From: Chrysoperla carnea
Lineage: Eukaryota; Arthropoda; Insecta; Neuroptera; Chrysopidae
Reading direction: 5' to 3'
Assembly (NCBI RefSeq): GCF_905475395.1
Contig: NC_058338.1
Coordinates: 7,578,935 to 7,642,934 of the forward strand
Length of the DNA stretch: 64,000 nucleotides
The notes below the pieces were generated by a model that had not been told where the DNA came from, ran no database searches, and was given only the letters and a program-made list of their open reading frames with translations. The position numbers and the translations under genes were made by a program. Position 1 is the first letter of the stretch; each line of letters starts with the position of its first letter. Of this stretch, positions 24,678-36,177 are shown one piece after another.

Positions 24678-27600
24678 ATGAATGCTGAAGAGAATATTAT
24701 TTGTACGGGAGATGTTAATTTTGAAATGCCGAAATTTGGATCGTATGGTGAATATATTTTGAAAGAAACAATCAAAAATGGTATACAAGTTTTAATGGTA
24801 AGTAAATTAATTTTTTAATTATTCTATATGTTAATTATTTAATATATTTAATAATATGCTATCATATTGTATTTAAAAAAAACACAATTTATCCAAATAA
24901 CAGTGATTCAATATAAACTTGTAATAAATGTGATTTTAAAATAAGTGAAAACAAACAATTGACTGAGTTAATTGTTGAAATACCATGCATAAATAGTGTT
25001 GATTACTATATCACATTGCACATACATATACAATTTATATAATACATGCTTTACAATTTACGCCTAATTTGAGCTCTAACGGATAAACAGTGATGTTTAC
25101 GAGAAAATGTTTCAAACAAAAGTTGTTTATTTTTTGTTTATTAGTTGACTTATAGATCTATGTTATTTCCTAATTTATTTGATGAAACGGTCAATGTTAA
25201 AGTTGACTTGAAAAATTTAAATAGGCAACTTGCAAAACGTAAACGTTATACTTGCAATAAACACTCGCATTTACGTCATACAAGTTGCCTACTTACTGTT
25301 TATTAACAAATAGAAACCTATGTTGCTCAATACGAACTTGACCTCACTCTTTACGCCCTGAGCACGCTATAAATATTTCAGCTTGATATCTTTTTTCGTT
25401 TTTGAGTTATCCTGCCCACAGATGGAAAACCGGAAATGGACTAATTAGGTGATTTTATGAACACCTATACCAAAATTTTGTTCGTAGCATCAATATTTTT
25501 AAGCGTTACAAACTTGGGACTAAACATAGTATACCTTATAAATATTATCGAAGATAATAAATGAGAACTCTAGGATATGTCGAAATAAATTTCGATTTTT
25601 GCCCCAATTCCTAGATCAGTTTTTTGTATTTTTAAAATACGTATTTTCGACTACCAAGTAGTCATCATCAGTAAGAATTAGCTAGTGAATGTTACTCTTT
25701 GCTAATTTGGTGGCGGACTGCACGCCAAATTGGTGCAGTCCGCCACCAAATTAGCAAAGAGTAACATTCACTAGCTAATTCTTACTGATGATGACTACTT
25801 GGTAGTCGAAAATACGTATTTTAAAAATACAAAAAACTGATCTAGGAATTGGGGCAAAAATCGAAATTTATAGTATACCTTGCATATTACATATATGCAT
25901 GGTATAAAAAGTTTACGGCTAACTTTTTTAAAAACGTAGTGTGCGTTCCGTTATATACTGCGAACACGTACAGTGCTCTTACTGGAGAGAAATTCGTTCC
26001 GTTATAGACTGCCAGTACAGTAAATCACTGCCATTTGACTACTGCGAGTACTCATTGTGCATATTTGTGTGATTAACTTTTTTACATATTTCAGAAGTAA
26101 TGATTTAAAAATTATTGTAAATGATTCTATTATTTCAGATTGATAGCGAAACGGAAGAAGTTTTAACGAATCAAAAATTAGTACAAAATGTATTACAAAA
26201 TATTTATGTATTACAAAAATTAAATTTAAAAGCAGGAGATATAATTTGCATTTTAAGTGAAAATCGTTTAGAATATTTTGTACCTTTAATAGCCTCATTA
26301 TGTTTGGGTATTACAATAGCTACAATTAATCCATCTTTAACTGATAGTAAGTTATTATTTTCGATTGAATTCAAAAGGAAACGTATTGGAGTGTTTTAGT
26401 TTTTAATCTCATTTTTGTAAAAAAAGACCTCCCCCCTCAAAACCCATATCAAAATTTGAAGTTTTCTATTTAAAGAAAAATGTTTACAGAGGTTTTCTTC
26501 GATATTATACAAGAAAAACGGTTGCAAATTCATAGATATGATTTCCAGTTGTTAGTATTGCCTAATTGCATATCAACGCATATGATAAAATTAAAACACA
26601 ATTTTTCCAAAAATTGTCCGATCGTAACGGGGAAAAAGCCCCTCCGAAATGCTGCCAAAATTTGCATCCTCCTATATGTTTTATAATTTCCGAGCAAAGG
26701 ATACTTGCAAAATTTTTGAGGTTTGAAGTCAGGTTGTCGTAAACCATCAATGTTGATAATGTTTTATTAGCGCCGATCGTTGTTGGGTCAAAGTTCTGAG
26801 CAAAATATTTCTGGTACAGTTGGTCGAGAGTCGAAGTTTCTGGCTAGAGTTCGTTCAAACCGAAGTCGCACCGAGCAAGAGAGAGTGTTTGATGTATATG
26901 TATGTGCACTCATATCTACATTCTCTCTCTTCACTTTTTCTCGCTTCACTCAAGCACAGTTCACTTTAAGGATGTCGGTACTAACTGAGACTTGCCAAAC
27001 GATCGGCTTGGGTAAATACAACCAATAAAGACCATACAAAATGAGGATAAAAAACTTGTAGAGAATAAAAGCTCTGGAATAATAATACTAAATTAGATTA
27101 ACGATTTTTTTTGTAGGTGAGTTATTACACTGTATGGATGTTAGTAAACCAAAAGTAGTTTTTAGTTCAGCATACAGTTTAAAAAATTTATTATCAATAT
27201 TAAATAAATGTTCATACATTCAATCAATCGTATGTTTTGATAACATATCAATACCAACGAATAATGTACCAGTTCAATATTATTCATATAAAAAATTAAT
27301 GGAACAAACCAAAAATTCAATGTTAAATATACGAAAATTTCCATTCCAACAATTTAATTTAAAAGAGACAATAGCTTTAATTATGTATTCATCAGGAACT
27401 ACTGGTCTACCGAAAGGTGTTATGTTAACTTTACATAATTTAATGTATTTACATAAAACATTAAAGTAAGTATGAAAAAAATACCAAGTAAAATTTACAA
27501 AATTTAAAAAACCCCCGACAAATGCGATTTATTTTTCGTAAACCGATTTTCGGAAACTTAGCTATAAAATGTTCCCGATCAAGTCGGTTCGATCGTTTAA

Positions 27601-30252
27601 GGGCTGCGATGTCACTGAGAAACACACGAACGTACAGATAAACACTTTAAACTTATAACACTCCTTCTTAAATCATTATAAAAGTGATGGTCAAGGACAT
27701 CAGATGAGATAAAAAGGATACTTAGAGAGCTATCATTTTTTGGGACAAATTTTTGGAAATATTTTAATTGAAATTGAAATATTTGAGTTGATTTTGTTCT
27801 TTTGAATTATTGTTTTGAATTACCTAATTATTTCACCATTTCACTTTTCGAAATGAGTTGAGCCAGATTCAATTCCATAGTAATTATTTATATGTTAAAA
27901 TATACCTTTTCATCGATTTGCTTTTGTTTCGGACAGTTGTCAAAAAACTATTCAACCAAAGAAAGTTAAATATATTTTAACTTTTTCAAGCAGCGCTTTT
28001 TGACAAGGATAGAAGATATAAGATATGTCTTGATACTTGTTTGAAAACAGTCCGAAAAAAAAAGAATCATTTTGTAAATGAAAAGCCCTATTATATGCCA
28101 TGCCTTTTCCAAACTGAATCGATTTTGAAGATCATCGTCAATTTTTTATTTTTTTCGGGTACAAAACTCTAAGCTCGCGCATGAAACATAGCTCTTCGTT
28201 ACCCTCCGTTAAATTACCTTTCAAATGAATTAAGGTAGTTCTTTTCCAGCACCGCAAGCAAAAATTATTGCCTTATTTCCCATGCTATCGTCCTATACCT
28301 TTCGAACAAAAGTCGGTGGAATGAGTTGTAGTAAGCTTAAAGCTCGATTTATAATATTATCCAATTGACAGGTAATTTTTAAATTCTATCTAAATTTTCA
28401 TTTATTTAATTTTAGCTTACCACAATATTACCTCGATGATTCAACCGATGTAACAATATCGATATTACCAATGTATCATTCGTTTGGATGTATAGGTCAT
28501 TTAAATGCGTTCACGAAACAAATAACAATGGTACAATTAAAAAAGTTTGATCCAGAACGTTATTTCCAATTAAATGAAAAGTATCAAGCAACGTTGTGTG
28601 CAGTTGTTCCACCAATATGTGTATTGTTTGCGAAATCGCCATTATTAAATCGTTACGATTTATCCAGTATTAAAAAAATTCGATGTGGTGCAGCACCTTT
28701 AAGCCAGTCATTAGAAAAACAAGTTACTGCCAGGTAAAAACTAACATACAATATTTTTACATGTTTATTGTTCATGTATTTTGTTAGCCTTGATCATTTT
28801 GACTCCATCGGTCCTTACTTCAAAGATAAAGTAAAATCTAAGATATAATGCCTAAAAAAGAAAGGGGCTTAATGCCTGTAACTTACGTGATTTTTTGGGA
28901 ACGTTCTTAATGAAAATTGTTATACTCTTGAGAAAGTCCTGCTTCCGTATAAAATTCGTATTATATTCCTCTTGAACACATAAAAATTTTAGACATTTAT
29001 CTTAAACCGCGTTTGAAGCATTTAAATTTTTTGCCGCCACTGTAAATTCTTGACAATTTGTTTTTTTGTTAAATAGATTAAATCTTGATTTTATTCGTCA
29101 AGGATATGGACTAACAGAAACTACGTTAGTTGTAACCATGTATCCAAAAGGCATGACATTGAAATCGGGATCAGTTGGTCCACCACTTATCGGTGTAAAA
29201 GCTAAGGTAAATATTAAAATATGAAATTATATCGAATATTTTCGACCTTTAATAATGTTCTTTTTTAATCTTAGGTTGTTGATGTAACTACGGGCAAAGC
29301 TTTGGGCCCTTATGAAAAAGGAGAACTATGTTTTAAGAGTGATACTTGCACGAAAGGCTATTATAATAATCCTGAAGCAACTGCAGAAATTATCGATTCT
29401 GATGGGTGGTTGCATACGGGTGACGTTGGCTATTATGATTCTGATTATTGTTTCTATATTGTGGATAGAATAAAACAACTAATCAAAGTTAAAGGGCTTC
29501 AGGTACGCAAAATTCAGTTGTAAGTCTTTAGTAGGATTTCTGTACGAGATTTGTCTTTAGCCGAGATGGAAAAAAAAACTCAACACCTTGAGAATTTGAG
29601 TTTGAATATAATCTATTATCTGGTGAACGGAATTGATTTTTTTGATCTAAAAAAGGTCATTCAGAGTTTCAGACATCTGAAACTATAGACAAAACCAATC
29701 ACACTCACATAACTAGGAATAAAAACCGGGTCGTGGGACATTCGGTTGGAACTATGCTCCTTTCAAATTAAGGAAAAAGCATTGAATTAAAATTTGATTA
29801 TCTTGCGTGTTATTGACGCCCCTAACTTTTTAGGCGTGTGTCTGTAACTTCAAGATCTATAATGTATTTACAAAAATTGTTTTCCTATGTTAGGTGGCAC
29901 CAGCAGAAATTGAAGCTGTACTGTTACAAAATCCAAAAATTAAAGATGCTGGTGTTATTGGAGTACCCGATGAACGAAGTGGAGAACTACCGTTAGCATT
30001 TGTTGTTCGACAACCTAATTCAAATATTACCGAATTGGAAGTTGCTAAATTCGTTGAAGGTAAGAAAATATACGATGTGTTTAGTAAATATATGATTAAT
30101 AATATAATATTTTAAAATTTTTAGATCGTTTAAGTCCGTACAAACATCTTAAAGGTGGTATCCGTTTTGTAAATGAAATACCTAAGAATCCAAGTGGAAA
30201 AATATTACGAAATAAACTGAAAGACTTGTTAAATGATAAATCAAAATTATAA
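24678..30252 (+). CDS. Acyl-CoA synthetase / luciferase-like ANL enzyme, ends in SKL (complete, 548 aa)
   Basis: Exons: 24678-24797, 26139-26346, 27117-27465, 28416-28733, 29077-29206, 29275-29502, 29894-30059, 30125-30252; total 1647 nt. ANL enzymes activate a carboxylic acid with ATP to an acyl-adenylate and pass it to CoA; insect luciferases and fatty acyl-CoA synthetases belong here. Motifs seen: phosphate loop [11 protein letters not shown] (201-211), LPMYHSFG with the conserved His, YGLTET (342-347), GWLHTGD with the ribose-binding Asp (D425), hinge region [11 protein letters not shown], and the catalytic Lys in NPSGKIL (K532). The last three residues are SKL, a canonical PTS1, so a peroxisomal enzyme is expected. 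Length equals beetle luciferase (about 550), but nothing here proves light production; a medium or long-chain fatty acid substrate is likelier. The partner gene at 30876-35817 is its inverted paralog. Confidence 0.93.
25180..25310. mobile_element. Foldback MITE (AGGCAACTTG family)
   Basis: Intron 1 of the first ANL gene. A pair of inverted ends AGGCAACTTG ... CAAGTTGCCT (25223-25290) lies inside longer arms; the left flank GATGAAACGGTCAATG is also present in the copies at 33731-33912 and, truncated, 33275-33444. No coding capacity. Confidence 0.75.
25320..25555 (-). repeat. Dispersed repeat (TAGTATACC family), reverse copy
   Basis: Fuller reverse-strand relative of 21540-21760, from GACCTCACTCTTTACG through GAGCACGCTATAAATATTTC to TTACAAACTTGGGACTAAAC. 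Intron 1 of the first ANL gene. Confidence 0.75.
25586..25870. repeat. Perfect 137-bp inverted repeat with 11-base loop
   Basis: Arm 1 is 25586-25722 and arm 2 is 25734-25870; I compared them base by base and found them exact reverse complements. The spacer is CGCCAAATTGG. It lies in intron 1 of the first ANL gene, so the pre-mRNA could fold into a 137-bp hairpin. The arm is a member of a repeat also present singly at 23970-24121. Perfect identity means either a very recent inverted duplication, active homogenisation, or an assembly fold-back artefact. Confidence 0.95.
26770..27012. mobile_element. Small element with short inverted ends (GCCGATCGTT)
   Basis: Intron 2 of the first ANL gene. 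The ends GCCGATCGTT (26772) and AACGATCGGC (about 26998-27007) are inverted, and the interior is less AT-rich than its surroundings. The open frame inside (26780-27028) resembles no protein I know. Probably a non-autonomous DNA transposon. Confidence 0.45.
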
Positions 30253-30875
30253 CTTATATATTTTTTAATAAATTTTTAATACGGCAACGAAGTTTCTTGT
30301 TTTTATACTCTTATGTATGTACATATGTTCATCTTACCCTTCACAGCTTCTAAATTACTTATCATAATTTGACAAATGAGGTATCGATGGAAAATACTAT
30401 AAGGTAACCCGTTTGAAAAATTCGCCTGTTGGTCAATCTCCGAATGATTATATGGAAAAATAAGTAAAATAAGGAATTTTTTTATATGACAGGTATTTTA
30501 TTTTCAGGTCCCCGACCTGGATCCAATAGCTCTCTCCAATAATTTCGCTCGGATAGGAATGAACAAAATCGCAAACATACTTTTGCATTACCTGTACCCT
30601 TCTGAAGTTCTTTAAAAAATTAAGAAGTAAAGAATAGTTTAATCATACTTTTAACCTTTGAGACACTGTTATCGAACCTTTTCAAGTGACGAGAAGAGAA
30701 CCCGTTCGAATAACCAACTTCCGGTCAGACCGAAGCTGAAAAAATGTCCAATCGACTAACCTTGGCAGATTTACTAATAAGAAATTTAAAGACAAATGTC
30801 GATTACACACAAAAAAGTTATGTTAATAAAATAATACATTTTAATAAACTTTTAAAAAAAACAAATATTTAAATA
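30253..30875. other. Space between the convergent ANL genes
   Basis: The 623 bases between two facing stop codons must hold both 3' UTRs. An AATAAA lies 14 bases after the stop of the plus-strand gene (30267-30272), implying a very short 3' UTR. On the minus strand only an ATTAAA variant (30840-30845) is visible near the second gene. No other feature seen. Confidence 0.6.
30267..30272 (+). terminator. Polyadenylation signal of the first ANL gene
   Basis: AATAAA 14 bases beyond the TAA stop; the nearest match, though its closeness to the stop is unusual. Confidence 0.5.
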
Positions 30876-33800
30876 TCATAGCGATGATTTTTGCTTTGCT
30901 AACTCCCGTAGCTTTCTTCTTAAAATTTTCCCACTTGGTGTTTTTGGTATTTCATTGATAAATATGACTCCACCATGAAGCCTTTTTTGTGGAGAAACTC
31001 GATCTAAAAGAAAATGAAGAAAAATTTCAAATCGACTAGCTTGAGAAATTGAAAATAAAAGTTTCCATACCTTTTACATAATTTATAATTTCTTCAGCTG
31101 TAATATTGGACCAAGGTTGTCTTACTATATACGCTAACGGTAATTCACCTGAGATATCGTCAGGTATACCAATTACGCCTACATCCTTAACGTGTTCGTT
31201 AGCTAATAACAAACCTTCCAATTCAGCAGGTGCCACCTAAAAAATGAGTCTATAGTGAAATTCGATTGCTATTACGAAAAATAAGCTCGCAGAAAAAATA
31301 GTATTTAATTCAGGAAAAAAAACAGAGCATATAGGGTGTCCCAAGAGTAACAGACGCCTTGTAGAAAATAAAATTCTAAGACAAAAAGTCCTCTTCCACT
31401 TTTTTATCCGATGCACGGATAAGTAGCTATTAATTAAAATAGGCAGCCAATTAGAAGCGCGAATTTTTTTTTAAAATCAAAGTCTGCCTATTGATAAATT
31501 ACCTGAAATCCTTTATATTTGATAAGCTCCTTTATGCGATCCACAATAAAAAAGTATAAATCTTCATCATAATATCCAACATCACCAGTATGCAACCAAC
31601 CTTCTGAATCAATGCAGTTTCGTGTAGCTTCAATATTATTATAATAGCCTTTCATCAATAAATCCCCTTTTACACATATTTCACCTGTTTCATGAAATCC
31701 TAATGATTTGCCTGTTTCAATATCAACAACCTAAATTTATAAATAAAGAAGTTAATTAAAATTAATAGAGCTTACTTTTTCATCAAGAGTTTTGAAGGAT
31801 AATTTTAAAAACACATATACAAGGTATTTAATAATTGACTGCAGAACTCTTACTTCACCCAGTAGCCTATGTGTTATATCATGGTAATTACTGGGATGGG
31901 TTTAATAAAAATTTAAAAAAGAGAGAAAAAGGGATCGATTATTTGATAATTAAATGCAACGATAAAGACATCTTACTATTTCTAAGTGCTCTGCAATTGG
32001 ATAAATTTAAACGAATATTAAATCTCGAAAATTAAACTTCAGATTGAATTTTGTTAAAGAGCATTTTCGTTCGGCTGTAAAAGCTTATTCAGGAAAAGAA
32101 GAGTTCTGCAGTTAATTACGGAACACCTTGTATAACCCAATTATTAGTTGTAATTTATTACTTTTAAAGACATTCCTTCAACCACAAGTCCAGCAGTTCC
32201 AGGTTTATTGACGGTTGCATCTGGTGTTATAGTTACAGCTAATGTAGATTCAGTTAGACCATATCCTTGGCGAATGTTTGGAACTTTCATTCTAGAATAA
32301 AATAAGATATTCAAGGCTTATAACAAATCAGGTTCACTATCTTTAAGTGTGAATTGTCGAGATAAATGACCAAATTAACTGTTTTGTCATTTATTTTACT
32401 TGTGCATCGTTAATAATTTGCACACTTTCTCCATAAAGCGATGGAATAAACCCCCATACTTATAAATAGAAAAAGAAAGTAATACTTACTTCTTTAAAAC
32501 TTCAGCTTCAGTTTCACTTTTCAAGGGTGCTGCTCCACAGAATACTGTTCGTAAATGTGTGAAATTATATTGATCAACAATTGTGCTTTTTGATAGCATA
32601 ACACATATCGGTGGTACCACAAAACTAATTGCTACGTGATATTTATCAAGTAATTTTAAATATAATTCCTCTTCAAAACGATTTAATATTACTATTGTGG
32701 CAGTTAAGCCTAAACCAAATAATGATAGTAGACAACCGTATGCATGGAATAATGGTAAAAATATTAATTGATTATTGTTCGATAATAGAACGTACATGTT
32801 ACTAGATCTAGAAAACAAATAAATGAAAATATTATTACGATTAAAATTTTAGTAAAACAACCACTGCTATTTAAAATAATTTGTATTTACATTGTAATAT
32901 TATAGCATGTCTTCAAATTATGATGTGTTAACATGACTCCTTTCGGCAAACCAGTTGTACCAGATGAGCTAAATATAACCGCTGTATCCTCTTTGGAATT
33001 AACTTTAGCACATTGAAATTTATTAATATCAATATGTTTATTTTTATACTGATCCATAATATATTTGAAAGTGTATATTACAATCGATTTGGTTGATGGT
33101 TTTTCAAATTTTTCATCTAATACAATCACTTTCTCAATAAAACGACATTTATTGTAAACTGTTAACAGTTTTTTTAATGTATCAGCGGTACAAACTATCA
33201 CTCGCGGTTTTGTTAATGACAAACAATGAAATAGTTCATCTAAAAAAAAATTAAAGCTGATTTAAACAAATTAATTAATGTTAAGGTTGATTTAAAAAAA
33301 TTAGTAAGTAGGCAACTTGTATGACGTAAATGCGAGTGTTTGTCAAATAATCGAAAAACTATTATACAAGTATAACGTCTACGTATTACAAGTTGCCTAT
33401 TTTTAATTTTTCAAGTCAACTTTAACATTGATCGTTTTATTGAATTAACAATTTATTGTTAATTAACAAATAGCTGTGGCTACCCGTCACATCACCAATC
33501 TGCGTTCTCAATTTGCGCTCAGTCTTAACGATACAATTACCTTTCAAAGCAGGTAGTTTTCTGTATATTGAAGTAATGCAGTTTGTACGCCGTGAGTTTT
33601 TATAGTATAGCAAAAGAAGTTACAAAAAATTAATGTACAAGGAAATAAATCGCTCGCTTACTGCTTAAATCTAGTGGAATGAGCTAGTTTTGCAATTGTT
33701 CCTATTTGTTAATAAACAATAGAATGGTAATTCAATGAAACGGTTAATGTTAAAGTTGGTTTAAATAAATTAGTAAGTAGGCAACTTGTATGACGTAAAT

Positions 33801-35817
33801 GCAAGTGTTTGTCAAATAATCGAAAAACTATTATACAAGTATAACGTTTACGTTTTGCAAGTTGCCTATTTTAATTTTTCAAGTCAACTTTAATATTGAT
33901 CGTTTTATTGAATTAACAATTTATTATTAATTAACAAATAGCTGTGGCTATCTGTCACATCACCAATCTGCGTTCTCAATTTTCGCTCAGTTTTAATTAT
34001 ACAATTACCTTTCATATATTGAAAATTGATTGGTACAGGTACAATTCCTACAAATAATGCTCCTAATATACTAATTGTAAATTCAATACGATTTTCACTA
34101 AATAATGAAAGAAAATCTCCTTTTCGTAAACCAAAACTTTGGTATGTTTTTGCCATAATAATAGATTTTCGAAGTAATTCATTATAACTAAGTGTTTCTT
34201 CAGTACGTCCATCAACCTATAAAAAGAAATATAATTTTTTTAAAAACATTTCTTGGTCCTTTGATATTAAGTTTGAGTTAAAGTGAGTAAATCTCTCATC
34301 TCGCGACTAAAGATTACCAAACGGTTGACGTGAGTGCTGACGGTATAAATAACTGAGCAGAAGATAACATAATATAGTTTTGTTGATTGGAAGTTAGAAG
34401 AGTAATTACTTTTGGACTTTACACAAATCTATAAATATTATACTTGGTTATGGGTGTGAAAATGATTTAGCTTTTTTTTTTTTATATAATCAGTTGTTTT
34501 TTAATAGATAAAATATTCTTTTTGTAAGCAGTTGTGAATGGTTAGGAAAGATGAAAGTTCATATTTTTTTCATGATAAGCATAATTTATAGTTAAAAATA
34601 CTACTGTGATAGTTTGTAAAAATTTGAGGTGGACCTTGACCTTGTTCCTTGTACACTAAAACATCAAAATCTACATCTAATTTGGTGCCGCTAGAAAGTT
34701 TGGCCATTGCTATGATTTTTGAAAGCTCACAACTTTCAAAATATGCAAGACATTCGGCCAGAGATGTTTCGGGGGGTTTTTGGGGTCGCTGATCACAATT
34801 CTGAATTTAGAATTTCGATATATTCTCCTACCTCCTGGAGTAATTCGCTCTGCTAGTAAAAAATAGCAAATATTATGTAAATATTTAACAAAATGGACCA
34901 AAAAAGTATACTCTGGGGTTTTTGCAATCGATGATCACGATTCCGAAGTTAGAATGTGGATATATTCCTCCCTTCTGTCAAAAGCATTGTAAAAAAAATT
35001 TTTATATCATTTGCGATTGAAGAGGAGGGGAGGGGTTCAATTATCAGAGCTTAATATAAATTAATAAAAATAATATATCAAATAATAAGAAAAACAATTG
35101 CAAAACAAATAATTAATAAAGAATTAATTGTCTGATTTATCTTATTTAATATTTTGAAAAAAAAAATTTGAAGTCAAAGATTAATGAGCTATTTATAGAT
35201 AAAAATTATAGCATTGTGTTAATACTAAAGGAAAAATATATTTTGACAAATTTTACATACGTCCCTTTTTTAACGATGATCCGTAAACTAAAAAATTTTT
35301 AAAATATGCTGTCTCTGCTTTATTTCCTATATATAAAGCAGAGATTTATGAGAGGAACAACCAAGACCCCCGTAGAACATGACTCTTCTGAAGAATTGAT
35401 TTTCTCTTTCTTTCGGCTTAGCTTGCTTAAGTGCTGTCTTATAACATTCTTAAGAGACAGCAGTAAAAAATTATAAGATAAAATATCACTTTAAAATACA
35501 TATATTGGTCTGTCTAATCTACACCTGCAGAGGAATCATTTTTTAAAAGAAATATCTTTTTTTATTTGCCCGGCTTGCCATCTTTTAGATCGGACACTGC
35601 TAGCCGGGCACCTAAGCTACTAAGGTATTACGACTTGTAAACTTTTTAAATTTAGTTTTATTCAAATATAAAAAGAATAAACAATGTCACTTACAAGTGC
35701 AATTTTTTCACCACCTTGTAAAATTTTATGAAATAACATTTCACCAAATGAAACGTCTGGAATGATAAACTTTGATGGTCCACCATAAATAACTTTCGTT
35801 TCTTTGTTGTATTCCAT
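30876..35817 (-). CDS. Acyl-CoA synthetase / luciferase-like ANL enzyme, ends in SSL (complete, 549 aa)
   Basis: Exons in transcript order: 35817-35695, 34216-34009, 33239-32891, 32807-32490, 32291-32162, 31730-31503, 31236-31071, 31003-30876; total 1650 nt. The start is [13 protein letters not shown]; no upstream in-frame alternative was needed. Same fold and predicted chemistry as its neighbour at 24678-30252: phosphate loop [11 protein letters not shown] in exon 3, LPLFHAYG with the conserved His in exon 4, YGLTEST in exon 5, GWLHTGD in exon 6, catalytic Lys in TPSGKIL in exon 8. Exons 2 to 8 are 208, 349, 318, 130, 228, 166 and 128 nt, identical to the partner; only exon 1 differs (123 against 120). 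The C-terminus is SSL, lacking the basic residue of a good PTS1, so peroxisomal import is uncertain. Amino-acid divergence between the two is considerable, so the duplication is old. Confidence 0.93.
31816..32134. mobile_element. MITE with ~40-bp terminal inverted repeats
   Basis: Intron 5 of the second ANL gene. The ends TATACAAGGT...AACTCTTACTTC (from 31816) and the complement of GAAGAGTTCTGCAGTTAATT...ACCTTGTATA (to 32134) match over about 40 bases with few mismatches, including the shared core CTGCAGAACTCTT. The 66-codon frame inside (31835-32035) looks incidental. Another repeat-like stretch starting CATATAGGGTGTCCCAAG lies in the next intron portion at about 31329. Confidence 0.75.
33275..34014. 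repeat. Direct duplication of ~270 bp in intron 2, including the exon 2 donor
   Basis: Copy A (33275-33547) and copy B (33743-34014) are offset by about 468 bases and share over 85 percent of positions by eye. Each holds a foldback element with AGGCAACTTG ... CAAGTTGCCT ends (33310-33398, 33779-33867); the fuller one spans 33731-33912 with arms of about 55 bases. Copy B reaches into the last six coding bases of exon 2 (34009-34014) and its splice donor; copy A therefore carries a duplicate donor near 33541 inside the intron. Confidence 0.85.
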
Positions 35818-36177
35818 TGTAATAAAATAAAACTACTTATTTGTTTATAATTAAAACTAAACTTTGTACTATCAACCAGTTAACAATAATAAAATTAAAA
35901 CTTGTTATAATGTAGTGTGAACACAATGAATGCTTGAATAATAATAACTGGTTTGTTTATTTTTATTTTTAAAATTAAATCAGCGATTTAATCAACTCAT
36001 GTTATGTTGTCTAATACACGATATGTACGGAAGCCTGAATGGCTCACAATCAATTTATGAGAAAGTGGCGCTACACTAGTTTTTAAATGTGTTCTAAGTA
36101 CAAGTATAAAACCAACTTTTAAATGGCCACTAGTTCACTTTCAACAAGTGCACTTGTGACTTGTGGTATTATGGAAA

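Noticed and set aside
24678-30252. Calling the first ANL gene a true luciferase
   Set aside because: Motifs fit the whole ANL superfamily including fatty acyl-CoA synthetases; nothing in the sequence shows luciferin use.
31835-32035. 66-codon frame on the plus strand in an ANL gene intron
   Set aside because: It lies wholly between the inverted ends of a MITE and has no coding signature.
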